Assembly: GCF_019083965.1 (NCBI RefSeq)
Contig: NZ_JAHRCY010000005.1
Coordinates: forward strand, 62,001-126,000
Source of the DNA: Catellatospora tritici
GTDB lineage: Bacteria > Actinomycetota > Actinomycetes > Mycobacteriales > Micromonosporaceae
DNA length: 64,000 nt
Direction of reading: 5' to 3'
The stretch's first letter is position 1, and each line of letters begins with the position of its first letter. Under the pieces are notes generated by a model. The model searched no databases. It had not been told where the DNA came from and saw only the letters and a program-made list of their open reading frames with translations. Positions 16,898 to 26,302 of this stretch are shown here, piece after piece. The translations under genes and the position numbers were made by a program.

Positions 16898-18535
16898 CTA
16901 GGCGAGCATGTTGTTGTCGAGGGTGTCGACGACGGTGAACAGCGTTCCGCCGTCGATGTGGTACTTCTGCGCCCACTGCAGCAGGCCGCGGCGCTTCTTG
17001 AACCAGTCGTCGTACTTGTCCTTGTCCTCGGGCGGCTGGTTGTCGATGAACGCCTCGAACATCTTCTTGAAGTCGGGGTCCTTCTCCAGCTGCGCCCAGG
17101 TCACCTTGCCGTCCTGTCCGGGCAGCTTGATCCGGCCCTGCTCGGCCAGGGCGTGGATGATGCCGGACAGCGCGATCGTCCGCGGGAACTTGTGCGGGTC
17201 GATGTCGTCGCCGGGTTTGACCTCGAGGAGGTCGAGCAGCTTGCCCTGCCAGTCGGGCAGCAGCCCCATCAGCTGGTCGACGGAGAGCTCGGTGAGTTTG
17301 CCGCCGGGCAGCAGTCCGGTGAGCTTCTCGGTCGCCAGGTCGACCGTGATGCTGAGGAAGAGTTGCGGGAAGAACTGGTTGCGCTTGGTGACGTCCTCGT
17401 AGTGGCTGTCGACCCAGTCGCCGAACTTCTTCAACCCGTCCATCGCGATCGCGTACTTGTTGACCCAGTCCTGCAGTTCGACGATGTTGTCGCTCGCGGG
17501 CGGCATCGGTCCGAGCAGCTTCGGCACGTTGGTGCGCAGGATGTCCTGCAGCAGCGGCTTGATCTGCTCGAACTCCTTCTCGTCGACGTTGCCCGGCAGG
17601 TTCTCGGCGAGCAGGTCCAGCAGGCGCTGGACCTCGGCCGGATCCTTGGTGTCGGCCAGGACCGTCTGCAGGACCTCCAGCGGGTACGAGTGCGAGCCGG
17701 GCACCGGCGCGCCCGCGTACAGGTTCATCAGCTTCTTCCAGCCGTCGGTGCCGATCGCGTTGAGGAAGTACTTCGCGGCGGCCGGGTCGGCGGCGAGGTA
17801 CTTCAGCAGCGCGTTGCGGGAGTCGGCGGGGATGTACTGGTGCTCGGGGCTGATCTCGTAGCCCCCGGAGATGTGGCTGATCGCCTCGACGATCTTCGCG
17901 GCCGCCTCGGGCGTGATCAGGTTCTTGGCGAACGCGTACGCCAGCAGCTTGCCGTTGGCCGGGTCGCGCAGCAGCCGCGCGATGTCGTTGGGGTCCAGAT
18001 TGTTGAACACCGCCGCGAGGTAGTACGGGTCGTTGCCGTGCAACCCGAGCTGCTCGGACACCCACTTGATCACCGCCGGGTCGTTGGCGCCCGCCTTCGC
18101 CTTGGCGGCCAGGTCCGCGCCCGAGTCGTTGGTCAGGTTCGCGGCGAGGTTGCCCAGGGCGTCGTCGTCGGCATGGAACACCACCGGCCACTTCTGGCCC
18201 TGCGGCAGCGGGCCCTGCAGCGGCGGCCCCTGCTCGCCCGCGATCTGGAACCCCCGGCCGATGAGCTTCACCCACGCGTCCAGGCGTGCCGCGTCGTTGG
18301 CCGTCGCGAGCAGCCTGGCGTCGACCGAGCCGGTCGTGCAGACGCCGCCCAGGCGTGCCCTGAGCGGCCCCAGGTCGATGTTCTGCCCGTCGTCGCGCGG
18401 CACGTTGCGGCTGAAGAAGGTCAGGATCGCCGGGCGCAGCTGCCCCAGGACGAGGTCGCGCAGGCCCTCGTCGGCCGGGACGCACCTGTTGGCGTACGCG
18501 AGCAGGTTCTCCGGGATCGCGGAACTGGTTCCCAT
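16898..18535 (-). CDS. Unknown 545-residue protein in the type VII-like locus, putative effector or partner
   Basis: I do not recognise a domain. The protein is largely helical, with no signal peptide and no membrane span. Repeated Asp/Asn-rich loops appear (for example DDDALGNLAANLTNDSGAD near 125 and VKPGDDIDPHKFP near 440), and the DPANGKLLAYAF and DPAAAKYFLNAIGTDGWKKL segments suggest tandem helical units. The C-terminal third has YDDWFKKRRGLLQWAQKYHI. It is flanked within 10 and 35 bp by two WXG100 genes, so it is very probably an ESX-type substrate or chaperone partner. A fused toxin was looked for but no known nuclease, ADP-ribosyltransferase or NADase motif was found. Confidence 0.7.
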   Translation of the reverse strand: MGTSSAIPENLLAYANRCVPADEGLRDLVLGQLRPAILTFFSRNVPRDDGQNIDLGPLRARLGGVCTTGSVDARLLATANDAARLDAWVKLIGRGFQIAGEQGPPLQGPLPQGQKWPVVFHADDDALGNLAANLTNDSGADLAAKAKAGANDPAVIKWVSEQLGLHGNDPYYLAAVFNNLDPNDIARLLRDPANGKLLAYAFAKNLITPEAAAKIVEAISHISGGYEISPEHQYIPADSRNALLKYLAADPAAAKYFLNAIGTDGWKKLMNLYAGAPVPGSHSYPLEVLQTVLADTKDPAEVQRLLDLLAENLPGNVDEKEFEQIKPLLQDILRTNVPKLLGPMPPASDNIVELQDWVNKYAIAMDGLKKFGDWVDSHYEDVTKRNQFFPQLFLSITVDLATEKLTGLLPGGKLTELSVDQLMGLLPDWQGKLLDLLEVKPGDDIDPHKFPRTIALSGIIHALAEQGRIKLPGQDGKVTWAQLEKDPDFKKMFEAFIDNQPPEDKDKYDDWFKKRRGLLQWAQKYHIDGGTLFTVVDTLDNNMLA

Positions 18536-18545
18536 CGTCGCGGCC

Positions 18546-18848
18546 TCAGCGGTGCCGCAGGTTGGCGTCGTGGGCCTGCTGGGTGGTGCGGTCCAGCACC
18601 CGCAGCACGTCGCGCAGGTCCTCCTCCAGCGCCATCAGCGCCTTCTGCTGACGGTTGAAGTCGCTGTCGAAATCGCGGCGGTACTTGCCCTGCCAGCTCA
18701 GGCCCGGCTGGTCGCCGAGCTGGCGGCGTCGCTCGCCGCGCCGCTGCTCGATGACCTGATGGGTCCGGTCCACGGCCGCGACCAGCGCCGCGCGGAGCTG
18801 ATCGGCGGAGGCGTAGTCATAGTTGACCCGCTCGTACGGCTCGACCAT
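18546..18848 (-). CDS. WXG100-like small protein, copy 2
   Basis: 100 residues from the ATG at 18848 (GGGGAGG upstream). Two helical stretches flank LSWQGKYRRDF, giving the W-x-G turn at about 52-54; the second helix is rich in Asp, Glu, Arg and Leu. Size and gene order fit the second half of an Esx heterodimer with the 91-residue protein, although the 545-residue gene stands between them. Its stop is 10 bp from the start of that gene, so they are probably coupled. Confidence 0.75.
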   Translation of the reverse strand: MVEPYERVNYDYASADQLRAALVAAVDRTHQVIEQRRGERRRQLGDQPGLSWQGKYRRDFDSDFNRQQKALMALEEDLRDVLRVLDRTTQQAHDANLRHR

Positions 18849-18919
18849 CGCGATCCTCCCCAGGCGCCTCGACTGTCCGATGCCGAGACTCGCAGTCGGC
18901 CATGGGCCCGGTCGACCGG

Positions 18920-18945
18920 CGGCGGATGTAAATCGACATCCGCCG
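18920..18945. promoter_or_regulatory. Perfect 10-bp inverted repeat between the ATPase and WXG100 genes
   Basis: CGGCGGATGT (18920-18929) and ACATCCGCCG (18936-18945) surround the AT-rich loop AAATCG. The element lies in the 112-bp gap between the ATPase stop and the WXG100 start. It could be an operator for a separate promoter, or an attenuating hairpin that sets the ratio of ATPase to substrates. The sequence does not decide between them. Confidence 0.5.
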
Positions 18946-18960
18946 ACGGCGGTAGGCGGC

Positions 18961-21900
18961 CTACAACCCCGGTGGTAGGGCGAGCTGGATCCCGTCCACC
19001 GTCCCGTTGGCCACGAGGTACCCGCGGCCGGGCAGCGGCGCCATCCGGTCGTGCCGGGGCAGGGCCACCCCGAGCAGGTCACCGTCGAGGTCGTGGTCGG
19101 GCACCAGCAGCACGCCGGTACGGCAGTCGCGTACGCGCTGGATCCAGCCGCCGTACGCCCGCCGCATGCCCTCGGCCCGCCCCGCCGCGACCAGGTGCCG
19201 CCCGGGGCCGCCGCTGGCCAGCCAGGTGTCCAGCATGTCGCCGACCTGGTCGGTGACCGCCTCGGCGTCGTCGACCAGCAGCAGCGTCGGCCGGTCGGTG
19301 GCCGACAGCACCGAGCGCAGCGAGTCGTGGTCGGCGCAGGAGCGCACGCGCGGGTCCACCTCGCGCAGCGGCGAGCGGCGCGGTGTGAACGCCACCACCG
19401 CGGGGGCCGGATCGGCGGCCAGCGCCGCCAGCGCGATCGTGCACAGCGCGGTGCTGCGACCCGACCGCGACGGGCCGGTGACGACCGCGTGCTCCTGCTC
19501 GTACAGGCTGAGGCCGGTGGCCGACAGCGACTCGGCGCCGACGCCGATCGGCAGCGACCACGGCTCCGCGCCCAGCTCCGCCCTGACCCCGAGCTCGGAC
19601 AGCCGGACCTGCGGCGGCAGCGCCCCGACCGACAGCGCGCTGCGCCGCGCCCCGGGGTACGCGGCGCCGACTGCGGCCACCGCTTCGGCCAGCTCGCCAC
19701 CCGGACAGGCCAGCTGCACCACCTGCCGGGTCGCGGCGACCACGGCCCGGCCCGGCGTGAACGCGGGCACCGCCACCCGGGGCACGTCGAAGACGCCGTA
19801 CTCGTTCGGGTCGGCCAGGCGCAGCAGCAGTTTCTGCTGGGTGGACGCGGCCCACGGGCCGGGCACGGCCCCGGAGCGGTCCGAGGTCGCGGCGAGGTGC
19901 ACCCCGACGGCCGGACCGTCGGCGTACACCCGCGACAGCTCCTCGGCCAGCGCCATCCCGGCCACGTCCCGGTTGTAGTCGGCCAGCAGCGCGCCCACGT
20001 TGTCGATCAGCACCAGCCACGGCGTCTGCGGCGCACCGGCCTTGCGGGCGTCCAGTTCCCGGCGCAGCAGCCGGATCAGCCGCGACTGCCGCTCCCGGTC
20101 GGCCGCCCCGATGTAGGCGCCCGTGTGCGGCAGCCGCTCCAGCGGCGCCAGCTCACCGGCGCCCAGGTCCAGTACGTACAGGTGCTGGCGGTCCGGCGGG
20201 GCGGCCGTGGCGGCGGCCAGGGCCAGCGTCGCCAGGGCGGTCGTGGTTCCGGCGCCGACCGCCCCGTACACCAGCAGGTTCCCGGCGTCGAGGTCCCAGC
20301 CGACCGGGTACTGCGCCTGCCGGTCCGGATCGTCGGCCAGCGCGATCGCGGGCCGCCCGGACAGATCGGTCTGCAGGCCCCGGTGCACCGGGCCCAGCTC
20401 GTCGAGGGTGACGACGGCGGGCAGCGGATCCGGCCACGGCCTGCGCGCCGGGGCGATCGCCGCCGCCTGGCACGCCGCCTGGGCCGCACCCACGATCCGC
20501 AGCAGATCGTGCTCGCCGTCGGTGTCGGCGGCCTCCGCACGCGCCGCCGGGACCAGCCCGAACGGCACCACCGCCACCGCCGAGGAGGCCGAGTCGGTCG
20601 GAGTCACCCCCGTCGACAGCGCCGTCTGCACCGGCAGCATCTCCCGGGCGCTGAGCCGGTAGTAGGCCCGGCCCCACTGGCGGCTGCCGATGCCCGCCGC
20701 CACCGGGCTGTCGATCACGTCGAGGGAGTCGCCGGTGCTCTCCAGCCGCAGCGCGATCCGCAGCTTCACGTTGTTCTTGATCGCGTCACTGACCGAACCC
20801 GCCGGACGTTGCGTCGCCATGATCAGGTGCATGCCCAGGCTGCGACCCCGCTGCGCGATGCTCACCAGCGAGTCCACGAAGTCCGGCAGCGACTTGACCA
20901 GCGTCGCGAACTCGTCGATCACCACCACCAGCCGCGGCATCGGCTCCAGCTCCGGCCGCTGCGTACGCCGCAGCCGCTGGTAGTCGCGCACGTGGCTGAC
21001 CCCGGCGTCGCGCAGCGCGTGCTCGCGATACTTCAGCTCCGCCTCCATGCACCGCAGCGCCCGCTCGCCCAACTGCTCGTCCAGGTCGGTCACCAGGCCC
21101 ACCACGTGCGGCAGCCGGGCGCACTCGTCCAGCGCCCCGCCGCCCTTGTAGTCGACCAGCACGAACGTCAGATGCTGCGGATCGGTCTCCACCGCCATCG
21201 CCGCGATCATCGTGCGCAGCAGTTCGCTCTTGCCCGACCCGGTGGTGCCCGCGATCAGGCCGTGCGGGCCGTCGTCGTCCAGGTCGATGCCGAACAGCTC
21301 CCGCTCGCTGACCCCCAGCACCGCCCGCACCCGCAGCGCGTCGGCGTTGGCGCCCCAGCGGGCCGCCAACGCACCCCCGCTGACCTCGGGCAGACCGAGC
21401 AGCGGCAGCAGGTTGATCCGGTCGGGCAGGCCCGCGCCGTCGGTGGGCAGCTCCGGGTCGTCGAACCGGGCCAGGGCGCGCGCGGTACGGCGGGCGTACC
21501 GCTCGGCCATGCCCTGCAGCAGGATCCCGGTGACCTCCGCACCGGTGGTGACCTGCGACAGACGTCCGGTACGGTCCCCGCCCACCGTCAGCACCGAGGT
21601 GCACAGCGCGGGCAGCCGGTCGGTGAGCACGATCGCCCCGCACGGCACCGCGCCCGTGGCCAGCAGCTCGCGCAGCGGACACGGCCGCCCTTCCAGTAGC
21701 GCGGCCCCGTCGACCACCACGAGCAGCACCTGTCGTCGCTGCCGCTCCTCGGGTGCCCCGGCCGCCAGCAACGCGCGGGCCAGCGACGACGACTGCTCGT
21801 CGCCGACCGCCACCAGCCGCGCCGTGCCCGCTCGCGGCTGGGTGCCGTGCGGGATCCACTTCGTCCAGTCCCAGTCGGCGGCGCGGTCGGTGTCGGTGAA

Positions 21901-23163
21901 CACCGCCACCGTCACGTCGGCGGGGCCGCTGGTCACCACGGCCTGGCACAGCAGCGACCGGGCCACGGCCAGCGCCGCCGACCGGTCGCCCTGCAACCCG
22001 ACCACGGCTCCGGCGGCGGCCGACACCAGCACCGGCACCTGCGGCAACACCTCCGGCATGCCCAGTTCCCGCACGGCGGCCGGGTCGGGTTCCTGGCCGC
22101 CCTCGGCCACCAGCACCGGTTGCCACTGCTGGTCGGCGACGCCGACGCTGAGCTGGAGGAAGTCGGGGGAGTCGGGACGGCGCTCCCACAGCCGTACGCC
22201 CGGACTCTGGGCGAGGGCCAGCAGCTCAGCCGGGTCAGGGCCGTACGCGCGCCGGGCCCGGATCTCGGCGACCCGCAGCGCGGCCAGCCGCGTACGTGCC
22301 GCCTCCAGCGCCTTGGCGTGGTCGCGGCGACCGCGACGCAGGCTGATCCGGCCACGGGTGCGCTGCTCGACGAACTCGCCGATGAACATCATCGGGCTCA
22401 GCAGCGCGAACAGCGCGTACCGCCAGTCGCCCAGCACCATCACCATGACCACGGCCATGACCAGCGGACCGAAGAACAGCGCCAGGTTGAACGGGGTGCG
22501 GTGCGGCGACGGCGGCGCCCCCGGCACCCGCACCGCCTCGGCCGTCGCGGCCACGGCCGGTCGGGGCGGCCGGTTGAACGGCATCGTGCCGCCGGGACGG
22601 GCCTCGCGCACCGGGTTGACGTGCTGGACCCGTTCCAGGCGGGTCGACGGCAGCACCCGGACCAGCACCTGCCCGGCCAGGCAGATCACGTCGTCGGCGC
22701 CGACGGTCACCGGCCCCGTGATCCGTTCCCCGTCGACGTCGGTGCCGTTGAGCGAGGACAGGTCGCTGACCTGGACCCGGCCGTCGAGGGCCACGTCCAG
22801 GGCGCAGTGCACGCGGGACACGTCCGGGGCGGCCAGGCGGATCCCGGCCTCGGGGGCGCGGCCGAGGGTCGTCCGCCCCGTGTGCAGCGGCACCGACCGG
22901 CCCGCCTCCAGGCCGCCGACCACGCGCAGCACCGCCAGCGGCGGCGGCGCCACGGTCGGCTCCGCCCCGGCCGCGCTCACCTGCGAACCGGACACCAGCC
23001 CGGACTCGACCAGCGCCGTCTCGGCCCGGCTGACCTTGCCGTCGACCAGCAGGTCACCGCCCAGGCCCAGCGCCGCCGCCAGATCGGCCACCGTCGCGTC
23101 CGGACGGCCCAGCCGCAGCTCCAGCTCATGTTCAGTCTCGGCCAGGCGAAAGACGAATCGCAT
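18961..23163 (-). CDS. Type VII secretion FtsK/SpoIIIE ATPase with FHA domain (EssC/EccC-like)
   Basis: 1400 residues. An N-terminal beta-grasp-like or FHA-like part (1-65) is followed by an FHA domain at about 78-170 with LGR, SRVH and SLNGT motifs. Two membrane spans lie at about 227-244 and 248-263. Three FtsK/SpoIIIE ATPase domains follow. Only the first has a complete Walker A, GTTGSGKS at about 638, with Walker B LVVVIDE. The second (GAVGAGTT, about 966) and third (GPSRSGRS, about 1230) lack the lysine, a degeneration known in EccC/EssC. It is the motor and substrate receptor of a type VII secretion system. The ATG at 23163 follows GGGGAGG. No eccB, eccD, eccE or mycP is nearby, so the system is compact or split. 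Confidence 0.92.
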   Translation of the reverse strand: MRFVFRLAETEHELELRLGRPDATVADLAAALGLGGDLLVDGKVSRAETALVESGLVSGSQVSAAGAEPTVAPPPLAVLRVVGGLEAGRSVPLHTGRTTLGRAPEAGIRLAAPDVSRVHCALDVALDGRVQVSDLSSLNGTDVDGERITGPVTVGADDVICLAGQVLVRVLPSTRLERVQHVNPVREARPGGTMPFNRPPRPAVAATAEAVRVPGAPPSPHRTPFNLALFFGPLVMAVVMVMVLGDWRYALFALLSPMMFIGEFVEQRTRGRISLRRGRRDHAKALEAARTRLAALRVAEIRARRAYGPDPAELLALAQSPGVRLWERRPDSPDFLQLSVGVADQQWQPVLVAEGGQEPDPAAVRELGMPEVLPQVPVLVSAAAGAVVGLQGDRSAALAVARSLLCQAVVTSGPADVTVAVFTDTDRAADWDWTKWIPHGTQPRAGTARLVAVGDEQSSSLARALLAAGAPEERQRRQVLLVVVDGAALLEGRPCPLRELLATGAVPCGAIVLTDRLPALCTSVLTVGGDRTGRLSQVTTGAEVTGILLQGMAERYARRTARALARFDDPELPTDGAGLPDRINLLPLLGLPEVSGGALAARWGANADALRVRAVLGVSERELFGIDLDDDGPHGLIAGTTGSGKSELLRTMIAAMAVETDPQHLTFVLVDYKGGGALDECARLPHVVGLVTDLDEQLGERALRCMEAELKYREHALRDAGVSHVRDYQRLRRTQRPELEPMPRLVVVIDEFATLVKSLPDFVDSLVSIAQRGRSLGMHLIMATQRPAGSVSDAIKNNVKLRIALRLESTGDSLDVIDSPVAAGIGSRQWGRAYYRLSAREMLPVQTALSTGVTPTDSASSAVAVVPFGLVPAARAEAADTDGEHDLLRIVGAAQAACQAAAIAPARRPWPDPLPAVVTLDELGPVHRGLQTDLSGRPAIALADDPDRQAQYPVGWDLDAGNLLVYGAVGAGTTTALATLALAAATAAPPDRQHLYVLDLGAGELAPLERLPHTGAYIGAADRERQSRLIRLLRRELDARKAGAPQTPWLVLIDNVGALLADYNRDVAGMALAEELSRVYADGPAVGVHLAATSDRSGAVPGPWAASTQQKLLLRLADPNEYGVFDVPRVAVPAFTPGRAVVAATRQVVQLACPGGELAEAVAAVGAAYPGARRSALSVGALPPQVRLSELGVRAELGAEPWSLPIGVGAESLSATGLSLYEQEHAVVTGPSRSGRSTALCTIALAALAADPAPAVVAFTPRRSPLREVDPRVRSCADHDSLRSVLSATDRPTLLLVDDAEAVTDQVGDMLDTWLASGGPGRHLVAAGRAEGMRRAYGGWIQRVRDCRTGVLLVPDHDLDGDLLGVALPRHDRMAPLPGRGYLVANGTVDGIQLALPPGL

Positions 23164-23280
23164 CGCCGCACCACCTCCCCGGCCACATGGTGGCAGCGGC
23201 CGGGCCGCGAGCGCGTGCAACCGCGGCGGGCCGTCGCGGTCCATCCTCCGGAGTAGACACTCAACCGAGAGGTGTAGGGC

Positions 23281-23383
23281 AGCCCGCTCTCCGTTGCCCA
23301 AGATCGGTGCGGTCTCCGGGAAAGTGCCGGAATTCCGCCCAGGATTCGTGCACTTTCCCCGAGACCGCACGATCGAGCGGGCT
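23281..23383. repeat. Large two-tier inverted repeat in the gap between the AKR and ATPase genes
   Basis: The outer arms AGCCCGCTC (23281-23289) and GAGCGGGCT (23375-23383) are perfect complements. The inner arms, 23308-23327 and 23350-23369, pair TGCGGTCTC and GGGAAAGTGC with GCACTTTCCC and GAGACCGCA around one mismatch. The loop holds the palindrome CGGAATTCCG. The whole forms a cruciform of about 100 bp in a 258-bp gap. It may be a mobile palindromic repeat, a terminator for the reductase gene or a regulatory structure for the ATPase gene. Confidence 0.7.
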
Positions 23384-23421
23384 CTGGCCGCCGACGGCGC
23401 CGGTCGGGTGCGGAGGCGTCG

Positions 23422-24252
23422 TCAGTGCCCGAACGCGTCGGAGTCGGCGGCGGCCTGCTCGCCCCGGTCGAGCCCGGAGATGAGCGCCATCTCGGCGTCG
23501 GTCAGCGCGAAGTCGAACACGGCGAGGTTCTCGCGCATCCGCTGCGGGTGGGCCGACTTCGGCACGGTGCTCAGGCCCAGCTGCAGGTGCCAGCGCAGCA
23601 CCACCTGGGCCGGGGTGCGCCCGTGCGCCTTGGCCGCGTCCACGATCACGGGCTCCTCCAGCAGCTCCGTGCCCCGTCCGAGCGGGCTCCACGTCTGCGT
23701 GACGACGGCGTGCTCGACGTGGAACTCCCGCGCCTGCGCACGCGTCGTGTACGGGCTGAGCTGGATCTGGTTGACATCGGGCAGTTCGCCCGTCTCGTCC
23801 AGCAGCCGCCGCAGGTGCGCGGGCTTGAAGTTGGACACCCCGACCGCCCGCAGCCGACCCTCGGCCAGCAGGTCCAGCATGCCCCGCCAGGCGTCCACAT
23901 AGCGGTCCTGCTCCGGGTTGGGCCAATGGATCAGGAGCAGGTCGACGTAGTCCAGGCCCAGTCGCCGCGCCGAGCCGTCGAACGCCTCGCGGACCAGGTC
24001 GCGCCCGTGCCACTGCGCGTTGAACTTCGTCGTGACGAACAGCTGCTCGCGAGGCAGCCCGCAGTCGCGGACACCCTGGCCGACACCGCGCTCGTTGCCG
24101 TAGTTCTCGGCCGTGTCGAACAGCCGGTACCCCGCCTCGACCGCCGCCACCACACTGCGCGCGGCCTGCGCGTCGTCCATGGGCCAGGTGCCCAGTCCAA
24201 GGCGGGGCATCACGGCCCCGCGCGCCAGCCGCACCGTCGTCGCGTCACTCAT
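23422..24252 (-). CDS. Aldo/keto reductase
   Basis: 276 residues from the ATG at 24252. The AKR fold and catalytic tetrad are intact: Asp and Tyr in FDTAENYGNE (about 45-54), Lys in TTKF (about 75) and His in LLIHW (about 108); GVSNFKPAHL and VPKSAHPQRMREN form the NADPH-binding part. It matches the 2,5-diketo-D-gluconate reductase type (AKR5). It reduces carbonyls in the cytoplasm; the natural substrate is unknown. It is divergent from the CPBP protease gene and not obviously part of an operon. Confidence 0.92.
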   Translation of the reverse strand: MSDATTVRLARGAVMPRLGLGTWPMDDAQAARSVVAAVEAGYRLFDTAENYGNERGVGQGVRDCGLPREQLFVTTKFNAQWHGRDLVREAFDGSARRLGLDYVDLLLIHWPNPEQDRYVDAWRGMLDLLAEGRLRAVGVSNFKPAHLRRLLDETGELPDVNQIQLSPYTTRAQAREFHVEHAVVTQTWSPLGRGTELLEEPVIVDAAKAHGRTPAQVVLRWHLQLGLSTVPKSAHPQRMRENLAVFDFALTDAEMALISGLDRGEQAAADSDAFGH

Positions 24253-24326
24253 GCCCACCATCCTCGCGTACGGACTGGCCGAACAGGCGTTGTGGCCGCA
24301 GCGCGGCGCCGGGAAGATCATCCCCC

Positions 24327-25190
24327 GTGCGCGTTCTCGCTGAAGTCCTGACCCACATCCTGCTCGGCCTGGTCGCCAGCGCTGCGGCGGTCAACGCGGT
24401 CCGGTCGGTCCGTCGCCGCGGACTGCTGGTGCAGCGGTTGACCGCCGATCCGTCCCTGCGGCCGAAGGTGTACCGCCGCATGATCGTCCTGTCCTGGGCG
24501 ACCGCGGCGCTGGTGCCCCTCGCGGTGCTCGTGAGCCCTGACCTCACCGCGCCCGACGCGGGCTGGACGATGCCCGGCGGCGACGGCCTCGACTACGCAC
24601 TGGCGGCCCTCATGATGCTGGCACTGCTGTCGGGCACGCTCGGGCTGCGTCGTCGGCTGCGCCGGGGAAACGGAGCACCGGTGCCTGCCGGGATGACCGT
24701 GCTCCTGCCGCGCGATCGGCACGAGCGGCTGTTGGCGGCGCTGGTGGCGGTTTCGGCGGGGGTCACCGAGGAGGTGGTGTTCCGGGGGCTGCTCATCGGC
24801 GCGGTCGCCGAGCAGTATCAGCTGCCCGTCGCCCTGACCGCGTCGGCCAGCGCCGTGCTGTTCCTGGCCGGGCATGCCTACCAGGGCCGCCGTGGCCTGT
24901 TCGGCGTCGCCTACCTCACGGTGCTGTTCACCGCCCTCTACCTGGCCTCGGGCAGCATCCTGCTGGGGATCGCCGTGCACGTCTGCCACGACCTGGCCGT
25001 GTTCCTCCTGGTCCCCGCACAGGTCAGCCCGAAGCCCCGGGTGGAGGCGCCGGCAGTGGCGCAGGCGTCGGCCGAGGCGGTGCCGCAGGCGTCGGCCGAG
25101 GCGGTGCCGCAGGCGTCGGGGCCGAGCGCGGATGAGCAGCTGGAGCCGCCGGCTGTTCCGGCGCTGCGGGCGTCGGCGCCCGGCATGTGA
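24327..25190 (+). CDS. CPBP-family (CAAX/Abi) intramembrane metalloprotease
   Basis: 287 residues beginning with GTG at 24327 (GGGAAG upstream). Six or seven hydrophobic segments are visible. The CPBP motifs are in order: EEVVFRG at about 150, the His of FLAGHAYQG at about 180 and HVCHDLAVF at about 216. These glutamate/histidine proteases process membrane or prenylated proteins, or protect against bacteriocins. The cytoplasmic tail is low in complexity and made of an eight-residue repeat (next entry). The start codon of the downstream oxidoreductase pseudogene lies about 50 bp beyond the stop. Confidence 0.85.
   Translation: MRVLAEVLTHILLGLVASAAAVNAVRSVRRRGLLVQRLTADPSLRPKVYRRMIVLSWATAALVPLAVLVSPDLTAPDAGWTMPGGDGLDYALAALMMLALLSGTLGLRRRLRRGNGAPVPAGMTVLLPRDRHERLLAALVAVSAGVTEEVVFRGLLIGAVAEQYQLPVALTASASAVLFLAGHAYQGRRGLFGVAYLTVLFTALYLASGSILLGIAVHVCHDLAVFLLVPAQVSPKPRVEAPAVAQASAEAVPQASAEAVPQASGPSADEQLEPPAVPALRASAPGM
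25056..25119 (+). repeat. 24-bp tandem repeat in the tail of the CPBP protease gene
   Basis: Two full units, 25056-25079 and 25080-25103, and a partial third to 25119 encode the octapeptide [16 protein letters not shown]. Being in frame, the array can change in number by slippage without breaking the gene, which would vary the length of the C-terminal tail. Confidence 0.85.
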
Positions 25191-25240
25191 TCTTCGTCGG
25201 GTCGGGAAGCGATCCGGGCCGGGCAGGGTTCACCATCCTC

Positions 25241-26246
<1,006 letters not shown>

Positions 26247-26261
26247 CGGCCGCTTCGCGCG

Positions 26262-26300
26262 GAACGGGCAGCCCGGTCGAGCGATCGGGGCTGCCCGTTC
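26262..26300. terminator. Bidirectional terminator hairpin
   Basis: GAACGGGCAGCCC (26262-26274) and GGGCTGCCCGTTC (26288-26300) are perfect 13-bp inverted arms with a 13-nt loop. It lies between the stop of the luciferase-like gene and the stop of the convergent SARP gene. Confidence 0.8.
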
Positions 26301-26302
26301 GG

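Noticed and set aside
23164..23370. Longer start for the FtsK/SpoIIIE ATPase reaching the cruciform
   Set aside because: The extension would translate the inverted repeat, and GGGGAGG lies just before the ATG at 23163.
25187..25240. GTG at 25187 (GTGA overlap with the CPBP gene) as the oxidoreductase start
   Set aside because: The extra 18 residues are not family-like, while the protein from 25241 begins as luciferase-like oxidoreductases do.
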